A stretch of 64,000 nt of DNA from Arthrobacter sp. zg-Y238 (GCF_024385525.1 NZ_JANFLU010000001.1:434001-498000), one strand, 5' to 3'; positions 33,454 to 43,710 are shown, numbered from the stretch's first letter. Numbers and translations are program-made. Notes: a model not told the origin generated them from the letters alone.

Positions 33454-36042
33454 ATGTCTGATCAAATACTTGAAGCCGCCGATGAAGTCGCGGTCAGTTC
33501 TCCAGCAGACCCACGTGTGACACTCGCGGCGTGGGCAAACAAACGGGACGAGTGGGTACGGTACGTCGTGCGTCACGTCCTAAGTACGGGAGCGGCATTG
33601 ACCGAAATAGAGGTAGCGCATGCCTATGCACTATTTCGTCAAGAAAAGTCTTTGGACCCGCGAGAGCTTGCGGAAGAACCCGAGATTGAGATCGAGTTGA
33701 GCGCAGACGATGCAGAACTCCCACTCGTCATTACCCGAATCTCCGACGTCTCAGGAGTCAACGCTCTGGTCACCGGTTCTGTCATAGAACCCCATGCAGG
33801 CCTTACGATCCTATTCGGAGAGAACGGCACGGGAAAGACTGGCTATTCACGCATCTTCAAAGCGCTCGCTGGTAGCCGTACGGCAGACGCGATTCTGGGC
33901 GACGTTCGTGCCGATACAAAGCAGCAAAAATCAGCGAAGATTGAATTTTCCTTAGGGGACGACGCCCAAGACTTTGAATGGCGTGGCGAGTTAGGCCACC
34001 CACCATTCACCCGCATGTCCATCTTCGATAGTCCAGCTGTAAATTTTCATGTCGACGACGACCTTGAGTACGTCTATACCCCTGTAGCTCTGGCTCTTTA
34101 CAAGCACGTAATCTCCGGCATAAAAGCAGTACAAGGGAAAATCGAAGCAGCGGTTGCTGACCTGTCTGGAAAGAACCCTTCCTTGCTTGGTCGATTCCCC
34201 AAGTCGTCGACCATCTATTCTCTGATCGAGACCTTGGGGGCATCGACTGACCTCACGGACCTGAGGGGTCGCGCAGACGACAAGCCGAATCAAGATGATC
34301 GAATAGATGCCCAACGTCGTGCCGTCGCCGCACTTGAGGCCAATACCACGGCATCGCAGATTACGATCTGCCAACGCAACAAAGCGGTTCTTAAGCAAGC
34401 GACCAATGTTGTGGATAGTCTTTCTAGCTTTGATCTAACGGGCTTCAACGACGCGTTGACCCAGCGAGCGGACTTGAGGAAGGACTACGAAGCCTTCCGT
34501 GTGGAACTCTTCAAGGCGGCAGATTTGCCCTCTGAGCCGGAATCTACCTGGGAATCCTTCGTTGCCAGCGGCGATGCGTATCGGCAGCACCTTCAAAGCC
34601 TCGAAGTTCACGATTCGGAGAGGTGCTTGTACTGCCGGCAGCCTCTGGACCAACAGGCAAAGCGTCTTGTTAGTAAGTACGGAGAGTTCTTAGCAGACAA
34701 GATCAGTAAGGATCTTGCTGGCATCGAAGAGACCATTATTCGTTTGGCGGCACCAATTGATGCCGTTGATGACGGTGAAGTGAAATCTTTCCTTGTTCAA
34801 CATGGGGACAACGAAGACAAGCCAGCTTTCCATACGGATGTTGCGGCCCTCAGCGTGCTCTTAGGCGCGGTCAGACAGAGGGTTGAAGGTCAGGAGCCTA
34901 CGTCTTCGCAAGACATAGCCGCGCTTCCGCAACTAGGAATCTCATTGAAAAGTTCGCTTGCATCAATATCAGACGAACTTGAACACCTTCTCACGCAGGC
35001 GGCCAACCGCCAGGCAGCACTGCAGGCAGGCAAAACGACACTAAATGAGCTTATAGCTTCGGTGGAGATATCTAAGGCTTGGTCGCAGATCGAAACACAG
35101 GTAAATCAGGCGAAGGAGTCCAATAAGCTCGGTATTCTTAACCGAGCGCTACCTGGATTGACGAGGAGTATTACCGAACTGTCTAAGGCGGCAAGTGATC
35201 AGCTTGTTAATCAGAATTTCGACACACTCTTTGCGGAGGAATGCAAAGCACTTAGGGCTCCAACTTTGAAGCTTGAGTTTCTGGGACGGCAGGGAAAAGC
35301 TCAACGTCGCAAGGTTCTCCATGGCAAGCACAAGCCCTCAAAGGTACTTTCGGAAGGTGAGCAAAAGGTACTAGCCATGGCCGACTTCCTAGCTGAGGCA
35401 CGGCTGGCAGGCATCACTGCCCCGGTAATCTTCGATGATCCTGTATCCAGCCTTGACCACCGGCGGATCAATGAAGTTGCTAGCAGGGTTGCTGGCTTGG
35501 CGGAGGACAACCAAGTCATCGTCTTCACACACGACATCTTCTTTGCCACAACGCTCCTCTCCCTATTCGAGAAGTCAAAGCGATGCGCGTACTTCCAAAT
35601 AACAGATGAGGAAGGCAAAGGTAAGGTAACTAGAGCTACCGGACCGCGCTGGGATACCCTAACCAGTCTCAAGGCAAACATTAACAATACGATCCAGGCA
35701 GCCAAATTAGCAGAGGGTGAAGCCCGAGCCGCTCTTGTGAGGGAGGGGTACGACTGGATTCGCTCATGGTGCGAAGTCTTTACGGAGACGGATCTCCTTC
35801 AAGGTGTTTCACAGCGCTACCAGCCGAACATTCGCATGAACTCGCTGAGCAACATCAAGGCTGAGGCACTTCCCGACGCGATTACTACTGTCACTAGGGT
35901 ATTTGATGATGCATGCAGATACATCAGCGCGCACTCCCAACCATTGGTGACGCTGGGTGTAAGCCCAACACTGTCCGGTCTTGAGGAACATTGGAAAGAA
36001 CTGCAGGACTGCCGGAAGTCCTACAAAGACGCAGATGCGTAG
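33454..36042 (+). CDS. Rad50/RloC-like AAA ATPase with CxxC hook and R-E-H tail (candidate defence protein)
   Basis: An 862-residue SMC/Rad50-like ATPase. Walker A is GENGTGKT (122-129), ABC signature LSEGEQK (632-638), Walker B VIFDDP (658-663) with D-loop SSLD, and FTHD follows. Between the ATPase halves are coiled-coil-like stretches and a CLYC motif (C391, C394) like the zinc hook of Rad50 or RloC. The last 100 residues carry IRSWCE (R770, E774), YISAHSQP (H827) and RYQPNIRM. This spacing recalls the Arg-x3-Glu...His site of PrrC/RloC anticodon nucleases, though the His is further away than in PrrC. Base composition is AT-richer than the surroundings. Function is inferred. Confidence 0.75.
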   Translation: MSDQILEAADEVAVSSPADPRVTLAAWANKRDEWVRYVVRHVLSTGAALTEIEVAHAYALFRQEKSLDPRELAEEPEIEIELSADDAELPLVITRISDVSGVNALVTGSVIEPHAGLTILFGENGTGKTGYSRIFKALAGSRTADAILGDVRADTKQQKSAKIEFSLGDDAQDFEWRGELGHPPFTRMSIFDSPAVNFHVDDDLEYVYTPVALALYKHVISGIKAVQGKIEAAVADLSGKNPSLLGRFPKSSTIYSLIETLGASTDLTDLRGRADDKPNQDDRIDAQRRAVAALEANTTASQITICQRNKAVLKQATNVVDSLSSFDLTGFNDALTQRADLRKDYEAFRVELFKAADLPSEPESTWESFVASGDAYRQHLQSLEVHDSERCLYCRQPLDQQAKRLVSKYGEFLADKISKDLAGIEETIIRLAAPIDAVDDGEVKSFLVQHGDNEDKPAFHTDVAALSVLLGAVRQRVEGQEPTSSQDIAALPQLGISLKSSLASISDELEHLLTQAANRQAALQAGKTTLNELIASVEISKAWSQIETQVNQAKESNKLGILNRALPGLTRSITELSKAASDQLVNQNFDTLFAEECKALRAPTLKLEFLGRQGKAQRRKVLHGKHKPSKVLSEGEQKVLAMADFLAEARLAGITAPVIFDDPVSSLDHRRINEVASRVAGLAEDNQVIVFTHDIFFATTLLSLFEKSKRCAYFQITDEEGKGKVTRATGPRWDTLTSLKANINNTIQAAKLAEGEARAALVREGYDWIRSWCEVFTETDLLQGVSQRYQPNIRMNSLSNIKAEALPDAITTVTRVFDDACRYISAHSQPLVTLGVSPTLSGLEEHWKELQDCRKSYKDADA

Positions 36043-36119
36043 GTTTCGGTAATCTTTGTAAGCCGCTCTCGGCACACGACGTAAAGTGGACTGTCCGGCG
36101 TGCAGGGCAGGTGCTTGTC

Positions 36120-36155
36120 GGAAGACTGACTGCTATCCGGAGCAGTCAGTCTTCC
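36120..36155. terminator. Hairpin, probable terminator of the ATPase gene
   Basis: A perfect 15-bp inverted repeat: GGAAGACTGACTGCT (36120-36134) and AGCAGTCAGTCTTCC (36141-36155), with a 6-base loop, 78 bases after the stop at 36042. There is no T tract. The remaining gap to 36402 holds no gene that I can support. Confidence 0.65.
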
Positions 36156-36402
36156 AACGATCAAGGGAATAGACCAGTGAGTTAGACGTCGGCTGAATAG
36201 AGAGGCATCCAGGGCAGCATAATGTGGCTGGGTTGTCCCCATTCGCCTTGCCTGTCGCTAGACAAAAGGACCGCAGAGGACCCGGCAGCACGGACGGGAT
36301 GAAATTAGCTCGTTAACTGGAGTGTGAAGCTACATCTATTGAACAGCAACCAACTGGGCATGCGAATTGCATGACTACGCCCTGGAGATTCGCCCTGATT
36401 TA

Positions 36403-36870
36403 CTAAAGTCCACGCCAGAGGCGCCAAACTTTTCCGTGTCCCAATGGGTCGTACGTGGAATCTGCTAGCAAGCGCCTCAGTTGAGGATAAGCAGTTCGAT
36501 CCGCCTTGTCGATCTCTGTTGCCACAGGAGCGGTGAGACAAAGGCCTCGGATGTCGCGCCTCCAATAGTCCCACGTATGATCTGTTACCCGCCCAAGGCC
36601 ACGTAATTCGATCTGATCCTCACAGAGTCCTAGGTAGTCTTGCAGTAAGATCCTGTCGTTTTTCGTTACTACCTCCTTTAGCCTAAATCGTTTAGAGCGC
36701 TGGTCCATCAGGGCCCAGAAACGAAGGAGATACTGCATTTCGAAATCCCGATGCATTTGGCGGTTTATGTGTCGGATTTGGATGAACGCAATAGCAACTG
36801 CGAGTAGCGTAAATAGTGAGACAAGGGCAGTTACGCCTTCGGCCCAATTAGGGGGTTGTGTTGAGAACAA
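36403..36870 (-). CDS. Small membrane-anchored protein (DUF4760-like)
   Basis: A 155-residue protein with one N-terminal membrane helix (WAEGVTALVSLFTLLAVAIA, about residues 9-29), then IQIRHINRQMHRDFEMQYLL and a helical, charged cytoplasmic domain (LMDQRSKRFRLKEVV, DYLGLCEDQIELRGLGRV, WDYWRRDIRGL). This layout is that of DUF4760 and related single-helix proteins that often occur in defence or mobile regions. It has AT-rich codon use like the ATPase gene, and converges on it. Function unknown. Confidence 0.65.
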   Translation of the reverse strand: MFSTQPPNWAEGVTALVSLFTLLAVAIAFIQIRHINRQMHRDFEMQYLLRFWALMDQRSKRFRLKEVVTKNDRILLQDYLGLCEDQIELRGLGRVTDHTWDYWRRDIRGLCLTAPVATEIDKADRTAYPQLRRLLADSTYDPLGHGKVWRLWRGL

Positions 36871-37069
36871 GGTTGCCTCACTTAGAATGCGCGTTTGGAA
36901 GTTTTGAGCCTCACGATTGGTGCAAGCCTATCGTGAGGTGAGCGCAGTTTTGACGCGGAACTGTGTAGTGACGGGTCCGCCGGCCAGTTGTTACTGTATT
37001 TGGTTTGTTTACGCGGCGCCTTTTCAAAGTAAACGGTTTCAAGGGTCATTAGAGCCCTAGAGGCTGCCC

Positions 37070-37118
37070 CTTGACGTGACCCGCACCACATGCAACCCTG
37101 ATGATATACGATTTCGTA
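37070..37118 (+). promoter_or_regulatory. Promoter region and GntR-type operator of the homoprotocatechuate operon
   Basis: A perfect dyad TACGATTTCGTA lies at 37107-37118, 17 bases before the first ATG of the operon, with TTGACG at 37070-37075 as a possible -35. A-T-rich dyads of this kind are typical for FadR/VanR-type GntR regulators; the operon encodes one as its second gene. A separate 9-bp inverted repeat CCTCACGAT/ATCGTGAGG lies at 36909-36938. The stretch 36871-37069 otherwise holds nothing recognised. Confidence 0.5.
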
Positions 37119-37135
37119 CTTCATCCAGGAGAGAC

Positions 37136-38620
37136 ATGGGCAACGACGCCACCAAGGACACGCTGAAGCAGGCCGGCAAGGTCATCGCCGTCCACATCAA
37201 CTACCCCTCGCGGGCAGCAGAACGCGGACGCACCCCGGAACAGCCCTCCTACTTCCTCAAGCCCAGCTCCTCCCTGGCCCTGACCGGCGGCAGCGTAGAA
37301 CGCCCGGCCGGCTGCGAGCTGCTCGGCTTCGAAGGCGAAATCGCCCTCATTATCGGCAAGACCGCCCGTCGCGTCACCGTCGAGGACGCGTGGAGCTACG
37401 TCGGGGGAGTGACCGCCAGCAACGACCTGGGCGTGTACGACCTGCGCTGGGCAGACAAGGGCTCCAACCTCCGCTCCAAGGGCGGCGACGGCTTCACCCC
37501 CGTCGGCCCGCACATCCTTGACGCGGCCGACGTCGACCCCGCCGACCTGCGCGTCCGCACCTGGGTCAACGGCGAACTCGCGCAGGACGACACCACCGCA
37601 GACCTGCTCTTCCCCTTCGCGCAACTGGTCGCCGACCTCTCCCAGCTGCTCACCCTGGAACCCGGCGACCTGATCCTCACCGGCACGCCCGCCGGAGCCT
37701 CCGTGGCCGTCCCCGGCGACCGCCTCGAAGTTGAAGTGGACGTCCCCGGCACAGACAAGAGCACCGGACGCCTCGCCACCACCGTCACCGACGGCATCAC
37801 GCCGCTGGCACGGTTCGGCGCCCAGCCGAAAATCGACGACAAGCAGCGCGAAGAAGCATGGGGTTCCGCAGAAAAGGCCGGCCTCGCCCCGCAGCCGGAA
37901 ACACCGCAGGAACAGGCCAAAACCCTCACCCCGGAACTCAAGGCCAAGCTCGAATCCGTCGCCACCGCCACCTTGTCCTCCCAGATGCGCGCCCGCGGCC
38001 TGAACAACGTCTCCATCGACGGCCTCACCGGCACCCGCACCGGCCGCAAGGTGGTCGGCACCGCCCGCACCCTGCGCTTCGTGCCCAACCGCGAGGACCT
38101 CTTCAAGACCCACGGCGGCGGCTACAACGCGCAGAAACGCGCCATCGACTCCGTCGGCGACGGCGAAATCCTGGTCATGGAAGCCCGCGGCGAAAAGGGC
38201 ACCGGCACCCTGGGCGACATCCTCGCGCTGCGCGCCAAGCACAACGGTGCCGCCGCCATCATCACCGACGGCGGCGTCCGCGACTACTCAACCGTCGCCG
38301 GCATCGAGCTGCCCGTCTACTGCGCCAACCCGCACCCCGCCGTCCTCGGACGCAAGCACGTCCCCTGGGACACCGACATCACCATCGCCTGCGGCGGCGC
38401 CACCGTACAGCCCGGCGACATCATCGTGGCCGACGACGACGGCATCCTCGTCATCCCGCCGGCCATCGCCGAGGAGCTCGTGGAGGCCTGCATTCGGCAG
38501 GAACACCAGGAAGAATTCATCGCCGAAATGGTGAAGGCCGGCCACGGCGTCGACGGGCTGTACCCGATGAACGCCGCCTGGAAGGAAAAGTACGAGGCCT
38601 GGGCAGCGGAACAGGCATGA
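37136..38620 (+). CDS. Fumarylacetoacetate hydrolase-family (HpaG-like) protein fused to an RraA-like aldolase/decarboxylase
   Basis: A 494-residue fusion; the ATG follows AGGAGAG. Residues about 10-235 are an FAH domain (SYFLKPSSSL, FEGEIALIIGKTAR, VGGVTASNDLGVYDLRWAD, GTPAGASVAVPGDRLEVEV) as in HpaG isomerase/decarboxylase. After a Gln/Glu linker, residues about 265-480 are RraA-like (TATLSSQMRARGLN, TLRFVPNREDL, GDILALRAKHNGAAAIITDGGVRDY, then DIIVADDDGILVIP), the HMG/CHA aldolase and oxaloacetate-decarboxylase family. It heads the homoprotocatechuate operon; the FAH half probably decarboxylates/isomerises the ring-fission product, and the role of the second half is unproven. Confidence 0.88.
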   Translation: MGNDATKDTLKQAGKVIAVHINYPSRAAERGRTPEQPSYFLKPSSSLALTGGSVERPAGCELLGFEGEIALIIGKTARRVTVEDAWSYVGGVTASNDLGVYDLRWADKGSNLRSKGGDGFTPVGPHILDAADVDPADLRVRTWVNGELAQDDTTADLLFPFAQLVADLSQLLTLEPGDLILTGTPAGASVAVPGDRLEVEVDVPGTDKSTGRLATTVTDGITPLARFGAQPKIDDKQREEAWGSAEKAGLAPQPETPQEQAKTLTPELKAKLESVATATLSSQMRARGLNNVSIDGLTGTRTGRKVVGTARTLRFVPNREDLFKTHGGGYNAQKRAIDSVGDGEILVMEARGEKGTGTLGDILALRAKHNGAAAIITDGGVRDYSTVAGIELPVYCANPHPAVLGRKHVPWDTDITIACGGATVQPGDIIVADDDGILVIPPAIAEELVEACIRQEHQEEFIAEMVKAGHGVDGLYPMNAAWKEKYEAWAAEQA

Positions 38621-39324
38621 GCGCAGCAGCCAACAGCACCGGGCAAGCCACCAGCACCGCCACGGGCACCGGCTCCAAGTCGGAACAGGCCTACGAACAG
38701 CTGAAGGAACGCATCCTCGGCGGGGAAATGAGCCCCGGCTACCGCCTGGTGCTCAGCAGCATTGCCACGGAGATGGGCTTCAGCGTGGTCCCGGTCCGGG
38801 AAGCCATCCGCCGGCTCGAAGCCGAAGGGCTGGTGCACTTTGTCCGCAACGTCGGCGCCAACGTGGCCGGCATCGACCCGGACCTGTACCTGCACACCAT
38901 GCAGACCCTCAGCATCATCGAAGGTGCCGCCACCGCCCTCGCGGCCCCTGACATCAGCGCCGAGGAACTGGCCCAGGCCCGCAAACTCAACAACCAGATG
39001 CGCGAGGTCCTGGACAACTTCGACCCGGTCCGCTTCACCGCCCTGAACACCGAGTTCCACGCCCTGCTCTACGCCCGGTGCCCCAATCCGCACATCCTGG
39101 ATCTGGTCCACCGCGGCTGGAACCGGCTTGGCCGGATGCGCTCCTCGGTCTTCCGGTACGTCCCGGACCGGGCGCACGCTTCGGTGCAGGAACACGAGGC
39201 GCTGCTGGACCTGATCGACGCCGGCGCCCCGGCCCCCGACGTCGAGCACGCCGCCCGCGCGCACCGCACCAACACGCTCAACGCCTTCCTGGCCCAGAGC
39301 CACCAGCCGCCCTCCCCGATCTAA
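38617..39324 (+). CDS. GntR family (FCD domain) regulator of the operon
   Basis: The ATG overlaps the upstream stop (ATGA). The 235-residue protein has a Ser/Thr/Gly-rich N-terminus, the GntR winged helix (YEQLKERILGGEMSPGYRL, SVVPVREAIRRLEAEGLV) and an FCD ligand domain with metal-binding His candidates (FHALLYARCPNPHI, VQEHEALLDLI, HAARAHR). It probably binds the TACGA-TT-TCGTA dyad before the operon and senses a pathway intermediate. The stop codon lies in an 18-bp tandem duplication (CCCCGATCTAAAGAACTT, 39314-39347). Confidence 0.9.
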   Translation: MSAAANSTGQATSTATGTGSKSEQAYEQLKERILGGEMSPGYRLVLSSIATEMGFSVVPVREAIRRLEAEGLVHFVRNVGANVAGIDPDLYLHTMQTLSIIEGAATALAAPDISAEELAQARKLNNQMREVLDNFDPVRFTALNTEFHALLYARCPNPHILDLVHRGWNRLGRMRSSVFRYVPDRAHASVQEHEALLDLIDAGAPAPDVEHAARAHRTNTLNAFLAQSHQPPSPI

Positions 39325-39367
39325 AGAACTTCCCCGATCTAAAGAAACACACGAAAGAGGAACACCC

Positions 39368-40885
<1,518 letters not shown>

Positions 40886-40929
40886 AGCCTCCTCGACACT
40901 TCCCCCGCCTTTTGCAAAGGAGCAAAACC

Positions 40930-42030
40930 ATGGAGATTGAAAACCGCATTCCCACCCCGAGCATCGCCCCGCCGGACATCGTCCGCTGCGCCTACACGGA
41001 CCTGGTGGTCACCGACCTGGAACGGTCCCGGAAGTTCTACGTGGACGTCCTCGGCCTGCACGTCACCGAAGAGGACGACGGCGCCATCTACCTGCGCTCC
41101 CTCGAGGAGTTCATCCACCACAACCTGGTGCTGCGCAAGGGCCCAGTGGCCGCCGTCGCCGCCCTTTCCTACCGTGTCCGCACCCCCGAGGACGTGGACG
41201 TCGCCGAGGCGTACTACCAGGAACTGGGCTGCCGCACCGAACGCCGCAAGGACGGCTTCGTGAAGGGCATCGGCGACTCCGTGCGCGTGGAGGACCCGCT
41301 GGGCTTCCCCTACGAGTTCTTCTACGAAGTGGACCACGTGGAGCGCCTCACCCAGCGCTACGACCTCTACTCCGCCGGGGAACTGGTCCGCCTGGACCAC
41401 TTCAACCAGGTCACCCCGGACGTGCCCCGCGGCCGCGCCTACCTGGAGGACCTGGGCTTCCGCGTCTCCGAGGACATCAAGGATTCCGACGGCGTTACCT
41501 ACGCCGCCTGGATGCACCGCAAGCACACCGTCCACGACACCGCCCTGACCGGCGGTGACGGCCCGCGGATGCACCACTTGGCCTTCGCGACGCACGAAAA
41601 GCACAACATCATCCAGATCTGCGACAAGATGGGCGCCCTGCGCATCTCCGACCGGATTGAACGCGGCCCCGGCCGGCACGGCGTCTCCAACGCCTTCTAC
41701 CTCTACATCCTCGATCCGGACGACCACCGCATCGAGATCTACACGCAGGACTACTACACCGGCGATCCGGACAACCCCACCATCACCTGGGACGTCCACG
41801 ACAACCAGCGCCGCGACTGGTGGGGCAACCCCGTAGTCCCGTCCTGGTACACCGAGGCCTCCCTGGTGCTGGACCTGGACGGCAACCCGCAGCCGCTCAC
41901 CGCCCGCACCGAGACCTCGGAAATGGCGGTCACCATCGGCGCGGACGGGTTCTCCTACACCCGCCCCGACGACGGCGGCAGCTCCTCCGGCGAGGCCGCG
42001 AAGGGCTTCAAGATCGGCACCCAGCTCTAG
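40930..42030 (+). CDS. hpaD: Homoprotocatechuate (3,4-dihydroxyphenylacetate) 2,3-dioxygenase
   Basis: A 366-residue type I extradiol dioxygenase, nearly identical in long stretches to MndD of Arthrobacter globiformis (YVDVLGLHVTEED, LRSLEEFIHHNLVLR, ELGCRTERRKDGF, LVRLDHFNQVTPDVPRGRAY, ISDRIERGPGRHGVSNAFY, RRDWWGNPVVPSWYTEAS). Metal ligands are expected at His in RLDHFNQV, His in PRMHHLAF and Glu in HRIEIYTQ. MndD uses Mn(II) and HpcD enzymes Fe(II); the sequence alone does not settle which is used. The C-terminal 30 residues are Gly/Ser-rich. Confidence 0.96.
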   Translation: MEIENRIPTPSIAPPDIVRCAYTDLVVTDLERSRKFYVDVLGLHVTEEDDGAIYLRSLEEFIHHNLVLRKGPVAAVAALSYRVRTPEDVDVAEAYYQELGCRTERRKDGFVKGIGDSVRVEDPLGFPYEFFYEVDHVERLTQRYDLYSAGELVRLDHFNQVTPDVPRGRAYLEDLGFRVSEDIKDSDGVTYAAWMHRKHTVHDTALTGGDGPRMHHLAFATHEKHNIIQICDKMGALRISDRIERGPGRHGVSNAFYLYILDPDDHRIEIYTQDYYTGDPDNPTITWDVHDNQRRDWWGNPVVPSWYTEASLVLDLDGNPQPLTARTETSEMAVTIGADGFSYTRPDDGGSSSGEAAKGFKIGTQL

Positions 42031-42039
42031 ACCGCGCCC

Positions 42040-42069
42040 GACGACGGCGCCCGGCCCGGCGCCGTCGTC
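42040..42069 (+). other. Intra-operon hairpin between hpaD and hpaH
   Basis: A perfect 12-bp inverted repeat, GACGACGGCGCC (42040-42051) and GGCGCCGTCGTC (42058-42069), with a 6-base loop, in the 101-base gap between the two genes. It could protect the upstream mRNA segment or attenuate downstream expression. Confidence 0.6.
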
Positions 42070-42131
42070 GTCGCACCCTACGAACACACCCCCCCGAACA
42101 CGCCGCACCCTCCGAACCCAAAGGAATTGCC

Positions 42132-42917
42132 GTGCTAGATAAACAGACTCTCCGGGCGGTGGCCGATGAGCTGCTCGAAGCCCAACGCACCCGCACCCCG
42201 GTGCCGCGCCTGACCGAGCGCTACCCGGACATGACCATCGATGACTCCTATGCCGTGCAGAACCTCTGGCGGGAACGGATGATCGCCTCCGGGCGGTCCC
42301 TGGCCGGCCACAAGATCGGCCTTACGTCCAAGGCCATGCAGGCCGCCACCGGCATCACCGAACCCGACTACGGCGTCATCCTCGATGACATGGTGCTGGA
42401 AAACGGCTGCACCCTGGAGTGGGACCGCTACACCCATCCGCGGATCGAGGTGGAGCTCGCGTTTGTGCTCGGCAAGCCGCTCTCCGGGCCGAACTGCACC
42501 CTGTTCGACGTCCTGGACGCCACGGACTACGTGGTGCCCGCGCTGGAAATCCTGGACTCCCGGATCGAGATGGAGGGCCGGACCATCGTGGACACCATTG
42601 CGGACAACGCCGCGATGGGCGCCATGGTGGTCGGCGGGAACCCGGTGCGACCGGCCGACGTCGACCTGCGCTGGGTCTCGGCCCTGCTGTACCGGAACCA
42701 GGGCATCGAGGAAACCGGCGTCGCCGCCGGAGTGCTCAACCATCCCGCTGCCGGCGTGTACTGGCTGGCGAACAAGCTCGCCGTGCACGGCACTTCGCTG
42801 GAGGCCGGGGAAATCATCCTCGCCGGCTCCTTCACCCGCCCGATGTGGGTATACAAGGGCGACACCGTCTTTGCCGACTACGGACCGTTGGGAACCATCA
42901 CATGCCGCTTCGAGTAG
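42132..42917 (+). CDS. hpaH: 2-oxo-hept-4-ene-1,7-dioate hydratase
   Basis: The GTG start follows AAAGGAATTGCC. The 261-residue protein belongs to the MhpD/HpaH hydratase family of the FAH superfamily: ADELLEAQRTRTPVPRLTER, GHKIGLTSKAMQAATGI, PDYGVILDDM, HPRIEVELAFVLGKPL, VVPALEILDSRI, GVAAGVLNHPAAGVYWLANK. It hydrates 2-oxohept-4-enedioate to the 4-hydroxy form that HpaI cleaves. It overlaps hpaI by 16 bases, implying translational coupling. Confidence 0.94.
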   Translation: MLDKQTLRAVADELLEAQRTRTPVPRLTERYPDMTIDDSYAVQNLWRERMIASGRSLAGHKIGLTSKAMQAATGITEPDYGVILDDMVLENGCTLEWDRYTHPRIEVELAFVLGKPLSGPNCTLFDVLDATDYVVPALEILDSRIEMEGRTIVDTIADNAAMGAMVVGGNPVRPADVDLRWVSALLYRNQGIEETGVAAGVLNHPAAGVYWLANKLAVHGTSLEAGEIILAGSFTRPMWVYKGDTVFADYGPLGTITCRFE

Positions 42918-43699
42918 AGGAAACCTTCGCCGCCCGGCTGGCCGGCGGCCGGCAGACCGGCATGTGGGTCTGCTCCGGCAGCCCGCTGGTCGCCGAAATC
43001 TGCGCCGGGTCCGGGCTGGACTGGCTGCTGATCGACGCCGAGCACAGCCCCAACGGGCTGGAGTCGCTGCTGGCCCAGCTGCACGCGGTGCACGGCTATC
43101 CGGTCAGTGCGCTGGTCCGCCCGCCCGTCGGGGACGCGGTGCTGCTGAAGCAGTACCTGGACCTGGGGGCGCAGAACCTGCTGATTCCCATGGTGGACAC
43201 CCCGGAACAGGCGGCCGAACTGGTCCGCGCCGTCCGGTATCCGCCGCTGGGCATCCGCGGGGTGGGCAGTGCCCTGGCCCGCGCGTCGCGCTGGAACCGG
43301 ATCGAGGGGTACCTCGAAAACGCCGCGGAGTCCGTGACGCTGCTGGTGCAGATCGAGACCGCCGCCGCCGTCGAGAATGTCGAGGCGATTGCCGCCGTCG
43401 ACGGGGTGGACGGACTGTTCATCGGGCCGTCGGACCTCGCCGCATCCATGGGCCACCTCGGGCAGCAGGAGCACCCGGACGTTGTTGCCGCCGTCGAGCA
43501 CTGCATCCGCGTGGTGAAAGCTGCTGGCAAACCGGTGGGCGTAAACGCGTTCGCCGAAGCCACTGCCCGCCGCTATATCGACGCCGGCGTGGACTTCATC
43601 CTGGTGGGTGCCGACGTCGCACTCCTGGCCCGGGGCAGCGAAGCCCTGGCCGCCAAATTCATTCCAGCCGCGGACGACGACGTCCGCGCGAGTTACTGA
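42902..43699 (+). CDS. hpaI: 4-hydroxy-2-oxoheptanedioate aldolase
   Basis: A 265-residue class II pyruvate aldolase: GMWVCSGSPLVAEICAGSGLDWLLIDAEH, RPPVGDAVLLKQYLDLGAQNLLIPMV (parts), VRAVRYPPLGIRGVGSALARASRW, LVQIETAAAVENVEAIAAVDGVDGLFIGPSDLA with the metal-binding Glu and Asp. It cleaves 4-hydroxy-2-oxoheptanedioate to pyruvate and succinic semialdehyde, the last step of the pathway. Start within the hpaH 3' end. Confidence 0.94.
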   Translation: MPLRVEETFAARLAGGRQTGMWVCSGSPLVAEICAGSGLDWLLIDAEHSPNGLESLLAQLHAVHGYPVSALVRPPVGDAVLLKQYLDLGAQNLLIPMVDTPEQAAELVRAVRYPPLGIRGVGSALARASRWNRIEGYLENAAESVTLLVQIETAAAVENVEAIAAVDGVDGLFIGPSDLAASMGHLGQQEHPDVVAAVEHCIRVVKAAGKPVGVNAFAEATARRYIDAGVDFILVGADVALLARGSEALAAKFIPAADDDVRASY

Positions 43700-43710
43700 C
43701 AAGGATTCCC

